A stretch of DNA of 64,000 nt. Origin: CAYUYV01 sp964561475 (GTDB lineage Bacteria > Pseudomonadota > Alphaproteobacteria > JAJFIK01). Positions 7,122 through 16,022 of the stretch are shown here, one piece after another. The notes beneath the pieces are model-generated. The model did no database searches. It was not told where the DNA came from and was given only the letters and a program-made list of their open reading frames with translations. Position numbers and translations under genes: made by a program. How positions within the stretch are numbered: position 1 is the stretch's first letter; each line of letters begins with the position of its first letter. The stretch covers positions 26,181 through 90,180 of the forward strand of contig CAZLPU010000007.1 in NCBI GenBank assembly GCA_964561475.1. Direction: 5' to 3'.

Positions 7122-9812
7122 ATGGGTCCCAACCGCCACGCACGTCTCACCACTGTTTTCCGTTTGCTGATTGTTCTGCTGGCTGGATGCGCTCTCGCCG
7201 CACCCATTCGGCTGCCTCTTTTCGGGTCGGCCCAGGCCCAGATTCATGCCACCGATGACGGTGATCTCGGGCATGGGACGGAACCACCCTGGAACCTGCT
7301 CGACCCCAATCCCTGGCGGCCGTCCCTCAGCTATTCCGGCGGTACCGGACTGATTGATATGCCGACGGCCCGGTTCATGGCGGATGGCATGATCGCCTTG
7401 AGCGGTTCGGGCAAACAACCCGATCAGCGTGCCGCCTTTCTATTTCAGGCAACGCCCTGGGCGGAAGGTGTGTTCCGGTATGCCCATATTAATGGTTTCT
7501 TGACGGATCAGCCGAATTTTTATGACCGGAGTTTCGCGGTCAAGATCCGATTGATGGAAGAGGGGACCGTGCGCCCGGCTCTGGCCGTGGGTCTTTCCGA
7601 TCTTCTGGGTACGGGGGTTTACGGCGGGGAGTATCTGGTGGCCAGCAAGCGGTTCGGCGATCTCGATGCCAGCCTGGGTCTGGGCTGGGGACGGTTCGGG
7701 TCTTCCGGCGCGCTGATCAATCCCCTGAGCCGTCTTGACGATGCCTTTGCCTCCCGGGAGGGACGCACCCTGGATGACACGGGCCAGTTCGATTTTGGTT
7801 CCTATTTTTCCGGCCCGGATGTGGGCCTTTTTGGCGGGATCGAGTACACACCGCCGGTGGCCTCTTTGGATGGTCTGAAGTTCCAGGTGGAGTATTCGTC
7901 GGATCGTTATCTGGAGGAGGAGGCCGCCCCCCTTGTGAATTTCGATCAGCGCTCCCCCGTCAATCTGGGGGTCAGCTATCAACCGGCGGACTGGATCGAG
8001 CTGGGCAGCCATTACCTTTACGGCACCACTTTGGGGGTTCGGTTTGCGGTCAAGGCGGATCCATCCAAACGCACAGCCCTGTCTCAATTCGGGGCCCAGG
8101 CCCCTTTGTTCCGTGTCAGGCCGGAATTGAGTCGAAAGCCCCCGGAAGATCCGCCGGTGAGCGTCCAGGAATTTGAGCGCCTGCGGAGGATCCCCAATCC
8201 CCTCGAGCGGGCCGGCACGCCTGCCTTGTCGCCCAGGACAGGTTTTGCCCGTGGCATTACCGATTTGAGGGGGGCGGACCCATCGAAGCAAAGTCTGATG
8301 AACCGAAGCCTTGAAGCGCGCCAGGAGAGCAACAGCAGTGTGCCCCTAACGGTTTCCCGGCGCTACCTCGGATCGTCTCTCCGCCTGACCCGGAAGGAAG
8401 GCCTGTGCACGGCATCGGGCTCCGTCCGGGCAAAAAATCCCAAGGCTTCCGCCTGCGATGTCCAACGGGCGCGCAAAGCCGCCATCCGCCGGGCGGATCT
8501 GACCCCCTCCCGGAGCAGGGCAAGGGAGCGCATGCGGAAAATGGCGGAACGGACGGTGCAGCTTGCTGGCGGACAGCGTCTGGAAATCGGTCCGGCGGCC
8601 ACCCGCTTCGCCACGGACAAGGCCCTGTTCACGGCGATTGAACAGGAAGCGGATGACCTTTACATCACGGTGCAGACCATCAGCCGGAATGACGCCACCT
8701 TAAAGGTGACCATCTCCAACCGGCGCTATGACCGGGCGGCCCAGGCATTGGGGCGGATCGTTCGGGTTTTGTCCCGTCTTGCGCCGGATGATATCGATAT
8801 CTTTGACATCACTTTGACGACGGGGGACCTGCCGGTGACCCGGATGACACTTTCCCGGGCGGGACTGGAGCGGGTTCTCTTGTCTGGAGGCGGTACGGAG
8901 GAAATTCTTACCCTGGCGCGGTTCGAACCCGGGTCACGGGAGACTGTGGGGACCAAGGGCGCGTTTCCGTCCGTCGGCTTTGGCCTGCGCCCAGGATTCC
9001 GGCAAAGCCTGTTTGATCCGGACGATCCGTTCCGCTACCAATTTCTCCTGAATGCGGGCCTGGCGGTCAGCCTTGCGCCCGGTCTCACTCTGGAGACCAG
9101 TGCGGGCATCAACCTGATCAACAATTTCGACGAAATCACCCGGGAGTCCGATAGTGCTTTGCCCCGGGTGCGGAGCGATTTTGCCCGCTATCTCCAGGAA
9201 GGCGCCACGGGGCTCACCACCCTCCAGCTCAGCTACCGGTTCAAGCTGGGCCGCCAGACCTTTGCCCGGTTTACTGGCGGCATCCTGGAGGAAATGTTTG
9301 CGGGTGTGGGCGGAGAGATCCTCTTCAAGCCCCACGGCAAGCCCTGGGCTCTGGGTGGTAATCTGTTTGCTGTACAACAACGGGATTTCGACAAGGGCTT
9401 CCGACTGCGGGACTATCAGACGGTCACCGGCCATGGGAGCCTCTACTATGATCTGCCGTTCCATGATTATACGGCTGTGGTTCATGCGGGTCGCTATCTG
9501 GCCGGCGACTATGGGGCAACCTTTGAGCTGAAGCGCCGTTTCGATACCGGTGTGGAGATTGGTGCCTTTGCCACACTGACCAATGTGCCCTTTGACGAGT
9601 TCGGCGAGGGCAGTTTCGACAAGGGACTGATCATCCGCATCCCCTTCGGCTGGTTCTCACCTTTCCCGACCCGGGAGGAGTACCGGATCGATTTGCGGCC
9701 GCTGACCCGGGATGGCGGTCAGCGGCTCACCAACACACCTCTCCTGTTTGAAGAAATCCGCCATGAAACCGTTGGCGAAGTGGTGCGGAATTTCGATGGC
9801 TTCACGGATTGA
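7122..9812 (+). CDS. yjbH: YjbH-family outer-membrane exopolysaccharide protein
   Basis: About 896 aa. Opens with a signal peptide containing a lipobox-like LLAGC (Cys23), then the family motif GGTGLIDMPTARFMADG at the start of a long beta-rich region, and ends in beta-strand pairs with a typical outer-membrane character. The C-terminal half contains the second YjbH repeat (RPGFRQSLFDPDDPFRYQ onward). I start at ATG 7122, the first residue of the signal peptide; upstream in-frame ATGs at 7053 and 7059 add a non-signal extension. YjbH is linked to exopolysaccharide secretion in enterobacteria and occurs with YjbE and YjbF. It overlaps yjbF by 17 bases. Confidence 0.82.
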   Translation: MGPNRHARLTTVFRLLIVLLAGCALAAPIRLPLFGSAQAQIHATDDGDLGHGTEPPWNLLDPNPWRPSLSYSGGTGLIDMPTARFMADGMIALSGSGKQPDQRAAFLFQATPWAEGVFRYAHINGFLTDQPNFYDRSFAVKIRLMEEGTVRPALAVGLSDLLGTGVYGGEYLVASKRFGDLDASLGLGWGRFGSSGALINPLSRLDDAFASREGRTLDDTGQFDFGSYFSGPDVGLFGGIEYTPPVASLDGLKFQVEYSSDRYLEEEAAPLVNFDQRSPVNLGVSYQPADWIELGSHYLYGTTLGVRFAVKADPSKRTALSQFGAQAPLFRVRPELSRKPPEDPPVSVQEFERLRRIPNPLERAGTPALSPRTGFARGITDLRGADPSKQSLMNRSLEARQESNSSVPLTVSRRYLGSSLRLTRKEGLCTASGSVRAKNPKASACDVQRARKAAIRRADLTPSRSRARERMRKMAERTVQLAGGQRLEIGPAATRFATDKALFTAIEQEADDLYITVQTISRNDATLKVTISNRRYDRAAQALGRIVRVLSRLAPDDIDIFDITLTTGDLPVTRMTLSRAGLERVLLSGGGTEEILTLARFEPGSRETVGTKGAFPSVGFGLRPGFRQSLFDPDDPFRYQFLLNAGLAVSLAPGLTLETSAGINLINNFDEITRESDSALPRVRSDFARYLQEGATGLTTLQLSYRFKLGRQTFARFTGGILEEMFAGVGGEILFKPHGKPWALGGNLFAVQQRDFDKGFRLRDYQTVTGHGSLYYDLPFHDYTAVVHAGRYLAGDYGATFELKRRFDTGVEIGAFATLTNVPFDEFGEGSFDKGLIIRIPFGWFSPFPTREEYRIDLRPLTRDGGQRLTNTPLLFEEIRHETVGEVVRNFDGFTD

Positions 9813-10515
9813 CCTTCGCCGGTCGGCGCACGCATTTCAGCTTCTGACCCTGGTGCTCATCCTTCCGGGACTTTTCAGCGTGGCCGGATGTTCCGGAGAC
9901 AGCACAGCGGGCCTCTTGGGACGCTATCTCCGCCAGGCGGTGCTGCCGGACCAAGGCGAGAGCTACACACGGAAGCAGGTCGCCGACAAGCCCCATGCCT
10001 CACTGGGTCTGGCCATTGGCGCATCATCGAAGGGTCTTGTCTTTCTTGAGGAGGTGCGGGGCCGGGATCATCGCTGGGTTTCCGGAGATCCCATCGCCAT
10101 CGTCACCCGTGGGCCACGGATCCTGGCGGCGGCGGGACTTGAGCATCCTCAGGCTCCTGCGGACTTGACGGGTACCCGGTTCAACGGACGCGATCCGGCC
10201 GACGGCATGCTCCACACCCTGGTCCGCCCTTTAACTGCGATCCGGTTCCTTGATTTTCGCCGGGAACGGATCTTCAATGTGCGTCTTTCCTGCCGGTTTG
10301 TCCCCAAGGGGGAGACGACCGTGATGATTGTGGGGATTACCCACAAAGTCGTTGAGGTGCGGGAGCGTTGTCATGCGCCGCTGATCCACTGGCGTTTCAC
10401 CAATGTGTTCTGGGCGGACACGTCCACCGGACGGGTCTGGCGGTCACGCCAGCATGTTCACCCCAAGGCGCCGGTGATCACAATGGATGTGCTGCGTCCC
10501 TCCGCCGTGCGCTGA
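9796..10515 (+). CDS. yjbF: YjbF/GfcB-family lipoprotein
   Basis: 239 aa. A hydrophobic leader ends in a lipobox (SVAGC, Cys32), so it is probably a lipoprotein. The mature part has the family pattern GPRILAAAGL ... L.RPLTAIRFLDF ... CRFVPKGETTV ... FWADTSTGRVWRSRQ. ATG 9796 lies inside the end of yjbH; an in-frame ATG at 9763 is possible. Together with YjbH and the SLBB protein it suggests a GfcBCD/YjbEFGH-like secretion module. No separate yjbG/gfcC gene is present. Confidence 0.8.
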   Translation: MASRIDLRRSAHAFQLLTLVLILPGLFSVAGCSGDSTAGLLGRYLRQAVLPDQGESYTRKQVADKPHASLGLAIGASSKGLVFLEEVRGRDHRWVSGDPIAIVTRGPRILAAAGLEHPQAPADLTGTRFNGRDPADGMLHTLVRPLTAIRFLDFRRERIFNVRLSCRFVPKGETTVMIVGITHKVVEVRERCHAPLIHWRFTNVFWADTSTGRVWRSRQHVHPKAPVITMDVLRPSAVR

Positions 10516-10582
10516 TCGGGACAAGGCAGGCGGAATCAAGTCAATGTACCAATTGCCTGCGGCTGCCATGACCGTCGGCGTG

Positions 10583-10614
10583 GCTTTTCTCCGGACTGGC
10601 GGATGGAGAAAAGC
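10583..10614 (+). promoter_or_regulatory. 10-bp perfect inverted repeat upstream of the SLBB export gene
   Basis: GCTTTTCTCC and GGAGAAAAGC form a perfect stem around a 12-base loop in the 240-base gap between yjbF and the SLBB gene. No T-run follows, so it is not a classic terminator. It could be a leader hairpin or an operator. Confidence 0.35.
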
Positions 10615-10755
10615 GGGGAGGAGAGCGGTTTCGCGCGCACGCCGAAAGGGGGCGGGCCGCCATGGCGGGTGTGGGCTTATGCAAGTCCGCTCACGGAGAG
10701 CCTTTGCGCGCTTTTGGGACGCAGAGCCTCCTCCCGCTCAAGAGTAGCTCAAATC

Positions 10756-13521
10756 ATGGTTCAGACCATCCGCCTGTCCCGCCTCGTTCCTCTTCTTTGC
10801 ATGTTTTTTTGCCTGCTGTCCGGGGGTTCGGGAACTGCCATCGGCCAGGGCATTGATCTCAATGATCTCCAGCGGCTCCAGGATGAGGAATTCCGTGCCC
10901 GTGCGGAAGAAAGTGGAAATGCATCCGGTGGTCAGGAAAGCGGCACCCGGGTCATCATGCCACCGGAAGAGCGCAGCGATCCAGAAAAGGCGTCCCGGAT
11001 CGAGCAGATCTTCTCGGCAAGAGCCGGCCGGCCTGTGCGTCAGTTCGGATACGGTACTTTCAGAGGCCGTCCGGTCTATGAGTTGAGCCAGGGCGGCGGC
11101 ATCCAGGAAAGCTATGTGCTGGGTCCGGGGGATGAGATTGTCGTGACCCTTCGCGGCCAGGAGAACACGCGCTACCGGCGCCGGATCGACCGGAACGGGC
11201 AGATTCTGCTGCCCCGCCTTGCGCCCATCGCCGCCAGTGGACGCACCCTGGCGGATGTCCGCGCGGAGCTCGATGAAGCGGTTGCCAAGACCTTCATTGC
11301 CACGGAGGCCTTTATCGCGCTGGGAGAAATCCGCCAGCTGCGTATTCTGGTGGCCGGGGAAGTGGTGGAGCCTGGCCCGCGTCCGGTCACTGGTTTGTCC
11401 ACGGTGCTTGATGCCCTGTTGCTCTCCGGCGGCATCGCCAAGACCGGTTCCCTGCGGAATATCCGTATCCTGCGCGGGGGCAGCGAACGGCGGATCGACC
11501 TTTACGGGGTCCTCACCGGATCTGACCGGGTGTCCGGGCTTCAACTCCAGGAGGGGGATACGGTGCTGGTGCCGCCGTTGGGCCGCACCATTGCCGTGGT
11601 CGGTGCTGTGCGCAGACCGGGTATCTATGAAATCCCCGATGGCGAACGCCCCAGTGCCCGTGCCCTGATTGATCTTGCCGGGGGAGAGGAAGTCCGCGGG
11701 GCCTACCGCTACACACTCCTGCGCACCAGGGATGACGGGGTACGCGCCTTCGAGACCCTGAGTGATCTGGGCCGCGTGGTTGTGGGTGATTCGGACATTC
11801 TGTTCGTTCAACCTGCTGTGGATACCGATACGGGAAAGGTCTCTCTGCGGGGCCATTCCACCCTTGCCGGGGAGTTCTCCCTGACCCAGACCCGGACCAT
11901 GGCTGATCTATTGCAGGACCCGTCGGCCTTCCGTGAGAGCCCCTATCTGCTTTTCGGCATTCTGAGCCGGCGGGACCCGGACAGTCTGAGCCGGACACTG
12001 ACGGCCTTTTCCCCGGTTCAGGTGCTGAAGCAAACCAAATCCATTCCCTTGCGGGATCATGACATTGTCTGGATCTTGAGTACCAGGCAGGTGCGGGCGC
12101 TATCGGATGTGACACGAAGTGCGGAGTTGGCCCGGAGGGAACGCCAGCACAGCCGCTTCGTGGCCCGCCAGGGACAGGTTCAGGCTCAAATGGGGAAGGC
12201 TGATGATCTGGGTGCGCGCCTTGCCACAGCCGGTGGGGCGGTTGCCGGTGAAGCCGCGGCAGGTCTGAGCGGCGATGAAGATCTTGGGGAACGTCTGCCG
12301 CCTTTGGGCGCGGGTGTCCGGGGAACGGTGGGGAGGGACAATCTGCGTTCTTTCGCCGGGGCTCAGGACACGCCGGGCGCCGGCACCGGGCTCCTCGCGC
12401 CGGATCAGGATCCCGCTCCGGTCAATGCCGGGGGGGCCGCACCGGAACTCACCCGACCCGTGCTTGCCCACGGTCTGGGCGTGGACCAGGAAGCGCTCCA
12501 TGGGTTCCTTACGGATTATCTGACAGCGCTGAGAGGCGCGGTGCGGGTGCCCGGATACTATTTCGTGTCAACGGGCACAAGCCTTGGGGATCTGGTCGGA
12601 GTGGCGGGTGGTCTGCGCCGGACGACGGATCTCGCCACGGTGGAAATCACCGGCACGACCTACGATAATGTTCATGGGACCTCCAGAACCATCCGCCGGA
12701 ATATCTCTCCCGGGACGGATGGCCTCGCGGGGATCCGAATCCAGCCGGGGGACTCGGTGGTGCTGCGTGAGGTCTATTCCGAGCGGTGGAATGGCCGGGT
12801 CAATGTATTCGGCGAGGTGCGGTTCCCGGGATCCTATGAGGTGATCCGGGGAGAGAAGCTCTCGTCCCTGATGGGGCGGGCCGGTGGCCTTACCGATCAG
12901 GCTTATCCCATTGGTGCTATTTTCGCCCGCCGTTCCGTGGCGCGACAGGAGCGGGAAAGCAATCTGCGCAAGGCGGAGGATCTGCAACGCTTGATCATTG
13001 CCCAGAGCAGCCGGCGGGAGGTCAACGCCGAGCAGATCGCGTTTCTCAGTCAGCTGATGGAGACACTGCGCCAGGACCAGCCCGTGGGCCGGATCACCGT
13101 GGAGGTGGATCCCACAGTGCTCGCCGCGGAGCCTTCACTGGATATTGAGCTGGAGCCTGGGGATGCACTTTACATTCCCTCCCGTCCGTCCACGGTGCTG
13201 GTGGCCGGTCAGGTGCTCAATCCGGCTGCGTTCCAGGTGGAACCGGGCAAGCGGGCGACCCATTACCTGCGTCTGGCGGGTGGCCTCAACGATCTGGCGG
13301 ACAGAAAGCGGATCTATGTGATCTATCCGGACGGTACATCGGAAAGGGTGCGCAGCGGTTTCTGGCGCCTGCGGGGTACCCGGATCATTCCTGGTTCCGT
13401 GGTCGTGGTGCCCTATGATGTCACGCCCTTTTTCTTCTCGGATTTCCTGCGCGATACTCTTTCCACCACGAGCCAGCTCGCGATTACCGCTGCGTCCATT
13501 TCCGCCGTGATCGCTAATTGA
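10756..13521 (+). CDS. multi-SLBB polysaccharide export protein (Wza-like)
   Basis: About 921 aa, far longer than Wza (about 380). A signal peptide (from MVQTIRLSRLVPLL) is followed near residue 120 by a polysaccharide-export domain (YVLGPGDEIVVTLRG ... GQILLPRLAPI), then several SLBB modules (LRILVAGEVVEPGP; IAVVGAVRRPGIYEI; VNVFGEVRFPGSYEV; VLVAGQVLNPAAFQV) and a C-terminal hydrophobic stretch. ATG 10756 begins the signal peptide; the longer in-frame form from 10603 has an unlikely Arg/Gly-rich extension. It probably forms the outer-membrane and periplasmic channel for the polysaccharide. The extra SLBB units may replace the missing YjbG/GfcC. Its stop codon abuts that of the convergent polymerase gene. 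Confidence 0.85.
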   Translation: MVQTIRLSRLVPLLCMFFCLLSGGSGTAIGQGIDLNDLQRLQDEEFRARAEESGNASGGQESGTRVIMPPEERSDPEKASRIEQIFSARAGRPVRQFGYGTFRGRPVYELSQGGGIQESYVLGPGDEIVVTLRGQENTRYRRRIDRNGQILLPRLAPIAASGRTLADVRAELDEAVAKTFIATEAFIALGEIRQLRILVAGEVVEPGPRPVTGLSTVLDALLLSGGIAKTGSLRNIRILRGGSERRIDLYGVLTGSDRVSGLQLQEGDTVLVPPLGRTIAVVGAVRRPGIYEIPDGERPSARALIDLAGGEEVRGAYRYTLLRTRDDGVRAFETLSDLGRVVVGDSDILFVQPAVDTDTGKVSLRGHSTLAGEFSLTQTRTMADLLQDPSAFRESPYLLFGILSRRDPDSLSRTLTAFSPVQVLKQTKSIPLRDHDIVWILSTRQVRALSDVTRSAELARRERQHSRFVARQGQVQAQMGKADDLGARLATAGGAVAGEAAAGLSGDEDLGERLPPLGAGVRGTVGRDNLRSFAGAQDTPGAGTGLLAPDQDPAPVNAGGAAPELTRPVLAHGLGVDQEALHGFLTDYLTALRGAVRVPGYYFVSTGTSLGDLVGVAGGLRRTTDLATVEITGTTYDNVHGTSRTIRRNISPGTDGLAGIRIQPGDSVVLREVYSERWNGRVNVFGEVRFPGSYEVIRGEKLSSLMGRAGGLTDQAYPIGAIFARRSVARQERESNLRKAEDLQRLIIAQSSRREVNAEQIAFLSQLMETLRQDQPVGRITVEVDPTVLAAEPSLDIELEPGDALYIPSRPSTVLVAGQVLNPAAFQVEPGKRATHYLRLAGGLNDLADRKRIYVIYPDGTSERVRSGFWRLRGTRIIPGSVVVVPYDVTPFFFSDFLRDTLSTTSQLAITAASISAVIAN

Positions 13522-14865
13522 TCAGGACGGGGCGGAAGCGAGCCGTTCCCGCGTGGGGAAGAAGGTGATGGGTGTGCGGAACAGGAAGAGCAGGCCGGCA
13601 ATCAGGATCGTGGCGACCATGAAGTCTATGTTGAGCCGGAAAAGATTATAGACGATCCGGCCCACCAGACTGGCAAAGGCGAAGGACAGGAAGAAAGCCA
13701 TGAGGCCCATATCCTTGCGCTCAAGGACGGTCCGGATCATGCGCAGGGCCAACCCTGCCGCGAGGCCCTGGAAGAGCCCCCAAAGCAATACACCACCCCA
13801 GCCATAAGCCACAAAGCCCCACACCAACGGCGGCAGACGGAAACCGCCACTGTTCGTAGTGGTTTCCGCACCGATCACCAGTTTGGTCACCACCGCCGGG
13901 TTCCATTCATAGTGATAAGGCACAAGGCCGCCGAACACGGTTCGACCCAAGGAATGCTCCGCCCCCGACTCATGCCAGGCAAGCCAGAACCAGGTGAGAT
14001 CCGCAACATCCGGAGCGCCCTTGACGATGGCAATCAGGTCGATCTCCTCCCTGAGCCCGATGAGATAATAGATGACGTCATTGGCCGCCGAGCCGAAACA
14101 AAAAAGGGCAAGATAGAAGAGGGCCATGAGCCCGACATAGCGTCCGCCCCGGTACCACACCGAACAGATCAGCAGAGTGAGGAGAATGGGTTCGGCCAGC
14201 ACCGCCCGGCGTAGGGTGAAAAGAGTGAGAACGAAGATCGGCAGCAGCCAGATCAGCACAAGATAGCGCTTTGGCCCCTTCAGGGCGAGAAAGGCGATGA
14301 TCAGAAAGGGGCAGGTGACGCCGTAGAGGACGATGGCCAGACGGTAATAGGCAGCATAGGCCTCATACCGATCAAAATAGTCTCCCGCCATATATTTGGC
14401 GGTAAGCGGATTTTCGGTAAACGCTGGAATGAACCCCATCCCCAAGTAGGCGTAGGCATAAAGGGCAATGGAAAGGGTGGCGAGACCGAACAGGGCGATA
14501 AAGGGCGCCGGTCCTGGCCGGGCGGCCACGGCACCAATCCCCTTCATGAAGGGATCCGTCAGGCGTCCGGCAAGGTTGCGTTCCCGAAAGGCCAGGTGAA
14601 AGCCGAGAACGAAGGGGATGGTTCCTGCCACCAGAGCAAAACTCAGGGTGGTCAGCGCTTCTTCTTCGAGAAAGAGACGATCCTTGAGGGGGGTGATCAG
14701 AAAGACCGGACCCGCCACATAGGCAATGAGGACGAAGGGCAGACCCTGCACAACAGTGAGATTTCGTGCCGAGGGCCAGGAGAAGGCCATCAGCACCAGA
14801 GGCGTACTCAGTGTCAGGATGAGAACCAGCTGATACAGGAAGACTGTCTGTTCGGAGGCGGGCAT
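13522..14865 (-). CDS. Wzy-like oligosaccharide repeat-unit polymerase
   Basis: 447 aa, with about a dozen hydrophobic segments from residue 10 to the C-terminus and larger soluble loops near residues 145-165 and 270-330. This shape fits O-antigen/EPS polymerases, which vary greatly in sequence. The position next to a Wzz-like co-polymerase and glycosyltransferases supports the call. It is the last gene of a leftward operon and is 12 bases downstream of the Wzz-like gene. A ligase or an unrelated polytopic protein cannot be excluded. Confidence 0.65.
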   Translation of the reverse strand: MPASEQTVFLYQLVLILTLSTPLVLMAFSWPSARNLTVVQGLPFVLIAYVAGPVFLITPLKDRLFLEEEALTTLSFALVAGTIPFVLGFHLAFRERNLAGRLTDPFMKGIGAVAARPGPAPFIALFGLATLSIALYAYAYLGMGFIPAFTENPLTAKYMAGDYFDRYEAYAAYYRLAIVLYGVTCPFLIIAFLALKGPKRYLVLIWLLPIFVLTLFTLRRAVLAEPILLTLLICSVWYRGGRYVGLMALFYLALFCFGSAANDVIYYLIGLREEIDLIAIVKGAPDVADLTWFWLAWHESGAEHSLGRTVFGGLVPYHYEWNPAVVTKLVIGAETTTNSGGFRLPPLVWGFVAYGWGGVLLWGLFQGLAAGLALRMIRTVLERKDMGLMAFFLSFAFASLVGRIVYNLFRLNIDFMVATILIAGLLFLFRTPITFFPTRERLASAPS

Positions 14866-14877
14866 GCTGCGTGAGCC

Positions 14878-16014
14878 CTATTCCGCCGCCAGAACATGTG
14901 TGGGGGCCGTTGTCCGGCCCGCCGGCCTTGCCGGGGGCGGATGGGTCTGATGAGCGCCGGAACTGGAAGGCTTGTCCGGTCTCGATTTGGCCCGGCGTAC
15001 CGGTCTTCTCTGTCCAACGCCAAGGGGCGCCGACCCGATGAGCATTTCGGTCATGATGACTGCGGTCATACCGATCAGCACACCGGCAAAGGCCAGCAGA
15101 ACGATCTGGAGAACGGGTTTAGGGGAGGTGGGCAAGCTGGAAACCACGGGCAGATCGATCAATTCCGCCGCGTAAGGGAGATTGTCCGTGAGAAGCATAT
15201 CCTGCTGTTCCACCTCCGCCATCAGATTGATCAGAACGTTGCGGAGGTCGGAAATAGACGTGTCCTGAAGGCGGCGCGCGATGAAGGCCCGTTTGACCTG
15301 CCCCTGTTCGATTCCGTCCTCCCGCATGAGTTTTTCTGCATGGGCGTGGACCTTGAGCAGAAGGTTGAGCGCAAATTCCCGATCCGTGTGACTGTAGGAA
15401 ATGGTGGTCACGCCGCTTTTGGAGGCATTCAGATCCAGCGCCGTGCCGAGATAGGCACTCAGGCGCTGGGCATCTGGCGGTACCCAGCCGCCCACACCAA
15501 AGAGATCCTTGGGCAGACGCTTGAGTCGGTACATCAAGGATGCAGGCTCTTGCCAGCGCCCATCCCGCCACTCCGACGCGAAAATCCGCGAGGGGATCAC
15601 CGGATCGTTCATCAGGACCCGGGCAAGCCGGACACTGACCAGCATGTCCGTATAGCGCTGAAAAGCCGGGTCCGGCGCACCATCCAACCCCGGGAGGAAG
15701 GCAGCAACGCCGGAAAAGCCACCACCGAGGGAGCGCGACCGGTTGAGACCGGTGAATTCCGACTCGTCGATGGGCGGAGCCACCCGAATCACTGCCGTGT
15801 ACAGAATAGGAGAGCTCCAGACCCACAGAACCGCCAGGATCGCCATGGCCATAATCGGTCCGATAAAGACCCTGGGACGCCGGATGAACATTCTGAGAAT
15901 GTCCATCAGAACGAGATCCTCCGGCCCGTCATGGTCGGGACGCCCCCTGTCGGATGTCCGCTCCTGGGCATGATGGTTGGGGGAGGGCGCCGTTCGGCTG
16001 TCACGCTCTTCCAT
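14878..16014 (-). CDS. Wzz/GumC-like polysaccharide co-polymerase
   Basis: 378 aa. An N-terminal membrane segment (VFIGPIMAMAILAVLWVW, about residue 50) is followed by a periplasmic region and a second C-terminal membrane segment (VLQIVLLAFAGVLIGMTAVI). A basic, Pro-rich cytoplasmic tail of about 45 residues comes last. There is no Walker motif or tyrosine cluster, so it is a chain-length determinant without a fused kinase. I start at ATG 16014 (MEERDS), eight bases after the previous gene. The longer frame to 16113 would overlap that gene. Confidence 0.72.
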   Translation of the reverse strand: MEERDSRTAPSPNHHAQERTSDRGRPDHDGPEDLVLMDILRMFIRRPRVFIGPIMAMAILAVLWVWSSPILYTAVIRVAPPIDESEFTGLNRSRSLGGGFSGVAAFLPGLDGAPDPAFQRYTDMLVSVRLARVLMNDPVIPSRIFASEWRDGRWQEPASLMYRLKRLPKDLFGVGGWVPPDAQRLSAYLGTALDLNASKSGVTTISYSHTDREFALNLLLKVHAHAEKLMREDGIEQGQVKRAFIARRLQDTSISDLRNVLINLMAEVEQQDMLLTDNLPYAAELIDLPVVSSLPTSPKPVLQIVLLAFAGVLIGMTAVIMTEMLIGSAPLGVGQRRPVRRAKSRPDKPSSSGAHQTHPPPARPAGRTTAPTHVLAAE

Positions 16015-16022
16015 GATGTGGC

